Positions 25,814-29,132 of a stretch of DNA of 29,132 nt are shown one piece after another. A program made the position numbers and the translations under genes. Below the pieces are notes generated by a model, which was not told where the DNA came from, made no database searches, and saw nothing but the letters and a program-made list of their open reading frames with translations. This DNA is from CAZQIC01 sp964593555 (GTDB lineage: Bacteria; Bacteroidota; Bacteroidia; JAFLBG01). The DNA lies in NCBI GenBank assembly GCA_964593555.1, contig CAZQIC010000054.1:1-29132 (forward strand), given 5' to 3'. The stretch's first letter is position 1, and every line of letters starts with the position of its first letter.

Positions 25814-26329
25814 TTATACAGGCGTGGCCAGTATTTGTTCTGTATGATTTTGATTATTTACTTCTTTAATTACCCTTTCAATTATTCCTGTTTCAGAAAT
25901 AACAAATGTTGTTCTTACAATTCCTTCAAATTCTTTTCCGAACAGGGATTTCATTCCCCATATATTATAATCATTGATTATTTTTTTATCTACATCGGCG
26001 ATCAATGGAAAAGGCAGACTGTATTTTTTAATAAATTTTTGGTGCGACTTTTCATCATCTGCACTTACTCCCACTATTTTATATCCTTGTTGAAGTAGTA
26101 AAGAGTAGTTATCTCTCAAATTACACGACTCAGCAGTACATCCAGCGGTATCATCTTTCGGATAAAAATATAATACCAGTTTTTTTCCTGTAAAATCATT
26201 TAACGAAATCAAATTGCCATCCTGATCCTTTCCTTTAAAATCGGGCGCCTTATCACCCGCTTTTAAATGGGTAGTATGTAACGTTTTAGACACGTGCTTT
26301 GTTATTTTATCTAGAATACTCATATACAA
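25814..26329 (-). CDS. bcp: peroxiredoxin of the Bcp/PrxQ type
   Basis: This thiol peroxidase reduces peroxides using thioredoxin. The peroxidatic Cys64 lies in FYPKDDTAGCTAESCNLRD, with the resolving Cys69 five residues on, as in PrxQ. The AGDKAPDFKGKDQDG start and NIWGMKSLFGKEFEG segment fit the family. There are about 20 extra residues before the usual start (MSILDKITKHVSKTLHT), with no signal peptide, and no internal ATG fits better. The second ATG at 26323 is an equally good start. It lies 73 bases upstream of recA and could share its transcription. Confidence 0.95.
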   Translation of the reverse strand: MYMSILDKITKHVSKTLHTTHLKAGDKAPDFKGKDQDGNLISLNDFTGKKLVLYFYPKDDTAGCTAESCNLRDNYSLLLQQGYKIVGVSADDEKSHQKFIKKYSLPFPLIADVDKKIINDYNIWGMKSLFGKEFEGIVRTTFVISETGIIERVIKEVNNQNHTEQILATPV

Positions 26330-26351
26330 ATAACCATATTAAGCATTAACA

Positions 26352-26540
26352 TTACAAGGTTGAATTATTAACAACATCAGTCCTTTTCGACATTAATTGT
26401 CTGGTAAATGACCACCTGATCTTATTCTCATCTAAAATGGGTTGATTAAAGCCTCCAACAATATAGGCACCATCATTTTCAATAGTATTTCCATTTTGTT
26501 GGGTCGTTGATCCGTTCATTTCTTTCTTTAATGAGTTCAT
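26352..26540 (-). CDS. hypothetical 62-residue protein
   Basis: I do not recognise this protein. It is rich in Asn, Gln and Thr in the first 25 residues (NGSTTQQNGNTIENDG), followed by AYIVGGFNQPILDENKIRWSF and a basic end. It is divergent from the S24-type repressor gene, with the TAGAAT repeat cluster between them, so it could share regulation. Codon use looks reasonable, but there is no convincing promoter. Confidence 0.4.
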   Translation of the reverse strand: MNSLKKEMNGSTTQQNGNTIENDGAYIVGGFNQPILDENKIRWSFTRQLMSKRTDVVNNSTL

Positions 26541-26581
26541 AACAGAGATTTTTAATTACCCGACAATATTAAATCAAAAAA

Positions 26582-26635
26582 TAGAATAAACCTAGAATAA
26601 AATAGAATTAAAGTAGAATATTTATTAACATTCTA
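26582..26635. promoter_or_regulatory. phased TAGAAT repeats, candidate operator
   Basis: AGAAT occurs at 26583, 26594, 26604 and 26615, spaced 11, 10 and 11 bases, each preceded by T. A fifth copy, inverted, is ATTCT at 26630-26634, forming an inverted pair TAGAAT-N10-ATTCTA with the last direct copy. The copies lie on the same face of the helix. The array ends just before the promoter of the repressor gene. Confidence 0.65.
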
Positions 26636-26656
26636 TGTTTTTTACCTGAAATTTCG

Positions 26657-26664
26657 TATTTTTG
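26657..26664 (+). promoter_or_regulatory. -7 element of the repressor gene
   Basis: TATTTTTG matches TAnnTTTG. Transcription near 26670 gives about a 13-base leader to the ATG at 26683. The -33 region would fall next to the inverted TAGAAT pair, so a bound repressor could block it. Confidence 0.55.
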
Positions 26665-26682
26665 ACATTATTAATAAAACAC

Positions 26683-27288
26683 ATGAAAAGTCTACACGCC
26701 AAACAAAAGAAAATTCTTGAACTTCTTAAAGAACACAGGGACAATCCGCTTACTATAAAAAGCCTGAGTGCGAAAGTTGATATTGATTCTCCGGGAGTTT
26801 TATATCATCATCTTGATCAATTGGAAAAGAAGGGTTATTTAAAACGTAATCCGCAAAATTCCAAAGACTATGTGGTACTTGATAAGCCCGAGAACAACAT
26901 AGTATATATAGGCAAGTATGGTATGGCGCAATGCGGGCCGAATGGATCGATACTGGAAGATGGGCCGGTTGAACAAATACCTATTGCATCTAATATGATA
27001 CGTTTCCCTTCATCGGAGGCTTTTATAGTGGAAGCTAAAGGTGATTCCATGGAACCAAAAATAAAAGAAGGCGATATTATTATTGCTAAAAAACAAAATA
27101 TTGCTGAGCATGGTGAAATAATAGTATGTGTGTATAAACTTGAAGCCTTGATCAAAAAGTTTTCTGCTATAGATGGAAGCATTTATCTTATTTCATTGAA
27201 CAGCGATAAATATCCACCACGACATGTTATTGATGAGAATGATTTGAAAATTGAAGGCGTGGTGAAAAACATTATGAGTTTTAGTTAA
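26683..27288 (+). CDS. LexA/S24-type self-cleaving transcriptional repressor
   Basis: This 201-residue protein has an N-terminal winged helix (about 5-66; LLKEHRDNPLTIKSLSAKV, LDQLEKKGYLKRN) and a C-terminal S24 peptidase domain. The catalytic pair is Ser122 in AKGDSMEPKIKEGD and Lys158 in ALIKKF. The likely self-cleavage point is Cys84-Gly85 in MAQCGPNG, as in UmuD (Cys-Gly) rather than the Ala-Gly of most LexA proteins. The frame extends to a TTG at 26662, but that lies in the promoter, so the ATG at 26683 is the start. RecA, the usual trigger for cleavage, is about 1 kb away. The phased TAGAAT repeats upstream fit autoregulation. Confidence 0.88.
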   Translation: MKSLHAKQKKILELLKEHRDNPLTIKSLSAKVDIDSPGVLYHHLDQLEKKGYLKRNPQNSKDYVVLDKPENNIVYIGKYGMAQCGPNGSILEDGPVEQIPIASNMIRFPSSEAFIVEAKGDSMEPKIKEGDIIIAKKQNIAEHGEIIVCVYKLEALIKKFSAIDGSIYLISLNSDKYPPRHVIDENDLKIEGVVKNIMSFS

Positions 27289-27289
27289 G

Positions 27290-27316
27290 GCCCCCTCCAG
27301 CTCCCCCAAAGGGGGC
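27290..27316. repeat. GC-rich inverted repeat after the repressor gene
   Basis: This starts GCCCCCTCCAGC and ends CCCCCAAAGGGGGC, giving a short strong stem. It begins two bases after the stop codon of the repressor gene and may act as its terminator, although no T-run follows. Elements of this form are frequent between Bacteroidota genes, as far as I recall. Confidence 0.45.
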
Positions 27317-27333
27317 GTGATTATGAATTAATT

Positions 27334-27479
27334 TTGATGCTCCAAAATGGAATATCTAATGATATTCTCTTAAATAAAACTAATTAACGTATCACATTTT
27401 GTGATACCAATAAACTCCAAAATGAACAAAGAGAAGCAATTGTGACCTCCAATTCGGATAATTAAGAAGATTAAATATA
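27334..27479 (+). repeat. fragments of ORF6N genes in the leader
   Basis: 27334-27360 matches 27953-27979 inside the intact ORF6N gene at 25 of 27 bases, encoding LMxQNGISN. 27389-27407 is a perfect palindrome, GTATCACA-TTT-TGTGATAC. 27440-27479 equals the end of the broken copy (27703-27742) apart from one base, encoding VTSNSDN and a stop. So the stretch holds remnants of two ORF6N alleles and no intact gene. Confidence 0.7.
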
Positions 27480-27728
27480 ATGACAAAGAAAAAGAATGCA
27501 TTGGCTTTGGTTGATGAATTGATCATTAACAAAATATATTACATAAGAGGGCATAAAGTAATGTTGGATAGGGATCTGGCGGAATTATATGGAGTTGAGA
27601 CAAGGGTTTTAAAACAGGCAGTAAAAAGAAATGTTCGACGTTTTCCCTCTGATTTCATGTTTGAAATGACAGAAAGTGAATTTGAAAATTGGAGATCACA
27701 GTTTGTGACCTCCAATTCGGATAATTAA
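27480..27728 (+). pseudogene. truncated ORF6N-domain gene
   Basis: The 82-residue product matches the start of the ORF6N family: IRGHKVMLDRDLAELYGVETRVLKQAVKRNVRRFPSDFMFEM, then WRSQFVTSNSDN and a stop. The family normally continues with a GG(R/K)-P-FAFTEQGVAMLS segment, which is missing here. It is therefore a broken copy of the next gene, out of a 263-base tandem duplication. Whether the short product is made is unknown; it retains the presumed DNA-binding part, so it could interfere with the intact protein. Confidence 0.75.
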
Positions 27729-27742
27729 AAAGATTAAATATA

Positions 27743-28273
27743 ATGACAAAGAGAAAGAACGCATTGGTTTTGGTTGATGAATTGATCATTAACAAAATAT
27801 ATTACATAAGAGGGCACAAAGTAATGCTGGACAGTGATTTGGCGGAACTATATCAAGTAACAACCGGGAATTTAAACAAGGCTGTTAAGCGAAATTTAAA
27901 ACGTTTTCCGGATGATTTTATGTTTCAGTTAACTAATGAGGAGTTTAAAAACTTGATGTTCCAAAATGGAATATCAAATTGGGGAGGGAAAAGAAAACTT
28001 CCTTTCGCTTTTACAGAGCAAGGAGTGGCTATGTTATCGGGAGTTTTAAATAGCGATAGAGCAATTAATGTTAACATACAAATCATGCGGATATTCACTC
28101 GCGTGCGACAAGCATTAATTGATAATACTGAGCTGCGATTGGCAGTAGAAGAGTTGAAAAGTAAAACCGATAACAACACCAAAAACATTGAACTTGTTTT
28201 CCAATATTTAGATGAACTATTGGAGAAAAAGGAAAATTCGGTGCCAATGGAAAAGATTGGGTATAAATATTAA
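27743..28273 (+). CDS. ORF6N-domain protein
   Basis: The 176-residue protein has the whole ORF6N region: IRGHKVMLDSDLAELYQVTTGNLNKAVKRNLKRFPDDFMFQL, FQNGISNWGGKRKLPFAFTEQGVAMLSGVLNSDRAINVNIQIMRIFTRVRQ, and a coiled-coil-like tail (LAVEELKSKTDNNTKNIELVFQYLDELLEKKE). ORF6N domains occur in phage and bacterial proteins and are thought to bind DNA; the role here is unknown. The first 84 coding bases differ from the broken copy at four positions only, then the two diverge sharply. The AbiH-like gene begins 19 bases downstream, so they are probably one operon. Confidence 0.85.
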   Translation: MTKRKNALVLVDELIINKIYYIRGHKVMLDSDLAELYQVTTGNLNKAVKRNLKRFPDDFMFQLTNEEFKNLMFQNGISNWGGKRKLPFAFTEQGVAMLSGVLNSDRAINVNIQIMRIFTRVRQALIDNTELRLAVEELKSKTDNNTKNIELVFQYLDELLEKKENSVPMEKIGYKY

Positions 28274-28292
28274 TATTGCGTGCGATTAACTA

Positions 28293-29108
28293 ATGAAAAT
28301 AGAAAAAATTAATAAGCTTGTTATTATTGGTAACGGGTTTGATTTAGCTCATGGACTTGAAACCAGTTATAAAAGTTTTATGGACTGGTATATATATACA
28401 GCCTTCCAGGAATTTCGAGAAAAGAACTATTATGGAGACCATTTAATTGAAATTAAATATAAATCCCGGCATTCAGTAATAAGACTTGATAGTACTCCAA
28501 CTACTTTTTTAGAGGTATTAGATTTAAAAAAAACTTTTCAAAATTTATCAATAATCTTCAAATCTAATTTCTTAGAAAGAATATTAAATAATTTCAATGA
28601 AAATAATTGGGTTGACATTGAACGTTATTATTACCGTACATTGAAATCACATTTTTCAAACAATAGTTTGTCTTTGCCCGGCAAAACAGATGCTGTATCT
28701 ATATTAAATAGGGATTTTAATTTTTTAATCGAAAAGTTTACAAGTTATTTAACCTTGGTCAATGAAAAAATTAATGATATTCCTAAATTAAGAACAAACA
28801 ATTCAGAAAATAATTTCAGCTCAATATTTCATATTGCCTCTAAAGATTACGAAATAAAATTTCTGAATTTTAATTATACTGAGACTCTCTTAACAAAAGA
28901 ATATGCTCAAAAAGAAGATATAATTCATATACATGGCAGGGTGACAGATAAGAATAGTAACCCAATTATTTTTGGTTATGGAGACGAAAGTGATCCTACC
29001 TATCAAAACATTGAGGACTCTGCAGAAAATATATTTCTGGAACATATAAAGTCTTTCGCTTACTTTAAAACAAATAATTATAGGTGGGTTCTAAAAATTC
29101 ACTTTTAG
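28293..29108 (+). CDS. AbiH-like abortive-infection protein, probably truncated
   Basis: The 271-residue product has AbiH family features: the N-terminal NKLVIIGNGFDLAHGLETSYKSF, NWVDIERYYYRTLKSHF in the middle, FLNFNYTETLL, IHIHGRV and IIFGYGDESDPTYQNIED. AbiH proteins confer resistance to phages in Lactococcus; the mechanism is unknown. The family normally continues for about 60-100 residues after the NYR segment with GHS-containing sequence, but here the frame ends at WVLKIHF. The window ends 24 bases later, so truncation, a frameshift and an assembly error cannot be separated. The product may be inactive. Confidence 0.78.
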   Translation: MKIEKINKLVIIGNGFDLAHGLETSYKSFMDWYIYTAFQEFREKNYYGDHLIEIKYKSRHSVIRLDSTPTTFLEVLDLKKTFQNLSIIFKSNFLERILNNFNENNWVDIERYYYRTLKSHFSNNSLSLPGKTDAVSILNRDFNFLIEKFTSYLTLVNEKINDIPKLRTNNSENNFSSIFHIASKDYEIKFLNFNYTETLLTKEYAQKEDIIHIHGRVTDKNSNPIIFGYGDESDPTYQNIEDSAENIFLEHIKSFAYFKTNNYRWVLKIHF

Positions 29109-29132
29109 AGATTTGACTAAAAATCGGAGAAC

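Noticed and set aside
26583..26619. The TAGAAT cluster as a CRISPR-like array
   Set aside because: The repeats are six bases with four- to five-base gaps; this is operator spacing, not repeat-spacer structure.

Overview
The window looks like a chromosomal segment of a low-GC Bacteroidota bacterium, probably free-living or environmental and close to the Flavobacteriales/Sphingobacteriales/Chitinophagales. The evidence is two secreted proteins with a gliding-motility-type (type B) C-terminal sorting domain, two more with an apparent type A type IX secretion tail, a TonB receptor with an N-terminal carboxypeptidase-D regulatory domain, a queuine transglycosylase without the zinc cysteines, and several promoters of the Bacteroidota form (TTG, about 20 bases, TAnnTTTG). 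I see no rRNA, tRNA, CRISPR array or transposase.

Layout. 69-1372 (-): a small P-loop kinase-like protein overlapping a DUF72 protein. 1440-1695: a gene-free block that looks like dispersed intergenic repeats. 1700-2980 (-): type B secreted PKD protein. 3196-5629 (-): rsmG, an ECF sigma factor and a membrane GT2 glycosyltransferase. 5758-9113 (+): tgt, an LptF/LptG-type permease and a secreted beta-propeller protein, tightly packed. 9117-13490 (-): two small unknown proteins, a protein of four exact 25-residue repeats, a TonB receptor and a secreted regulatory-domain protein; the last three are packed as one operon. 13610-17021 (+): four separate genes: a type A cargo, a 3-hydroxyacyl-CoA dehydrogenase, a DUF1566-like exported protein and an exported thioredoxin-like protein. 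17038-19411 (-): an MBOAT acyltransferase with an SGNH-like partner, a probable extracellular O-acetylation pair. 19479-23414 (-): a 1311-residue surface protein with a seven-unit propeller and four SprB-type repeats. 23576-26540 (-): TPR lipoprotein, recA, a PrxQ/Bcp peroxiredoxin and a doubtful 62-residue protein. 26683-29108 (+): a LexA/S24-type repressor, a broken and an intact ORF6N-domain gene, and an AbiH-like gene.

The left and middle parts are mostly ordinary housekeeping and cell-envelope genes. The right end (26.5-29.1 kb) is the accessory part. A self-cleaving-type repressor lies about 1 kb from recA and is preceded by four helically phased TAGAAT repeats plus one inverted copy, a candidate SOS-type operator. 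Next come fragments and a 263-base tandem duplication of an ORF6N gene, then an AbiH-like abortive-infection gene 19 bases after the intact copy. The most unusual points are this mosaic ORF6N-AbiH locus, the phased operator, the exact 25-residue repeat protein coupled to the TonB receptor, a TonB receptor separated from the preceding gene by one in-frame stop codon, and small palindromes that appear to have inserted into other intergenic structures.
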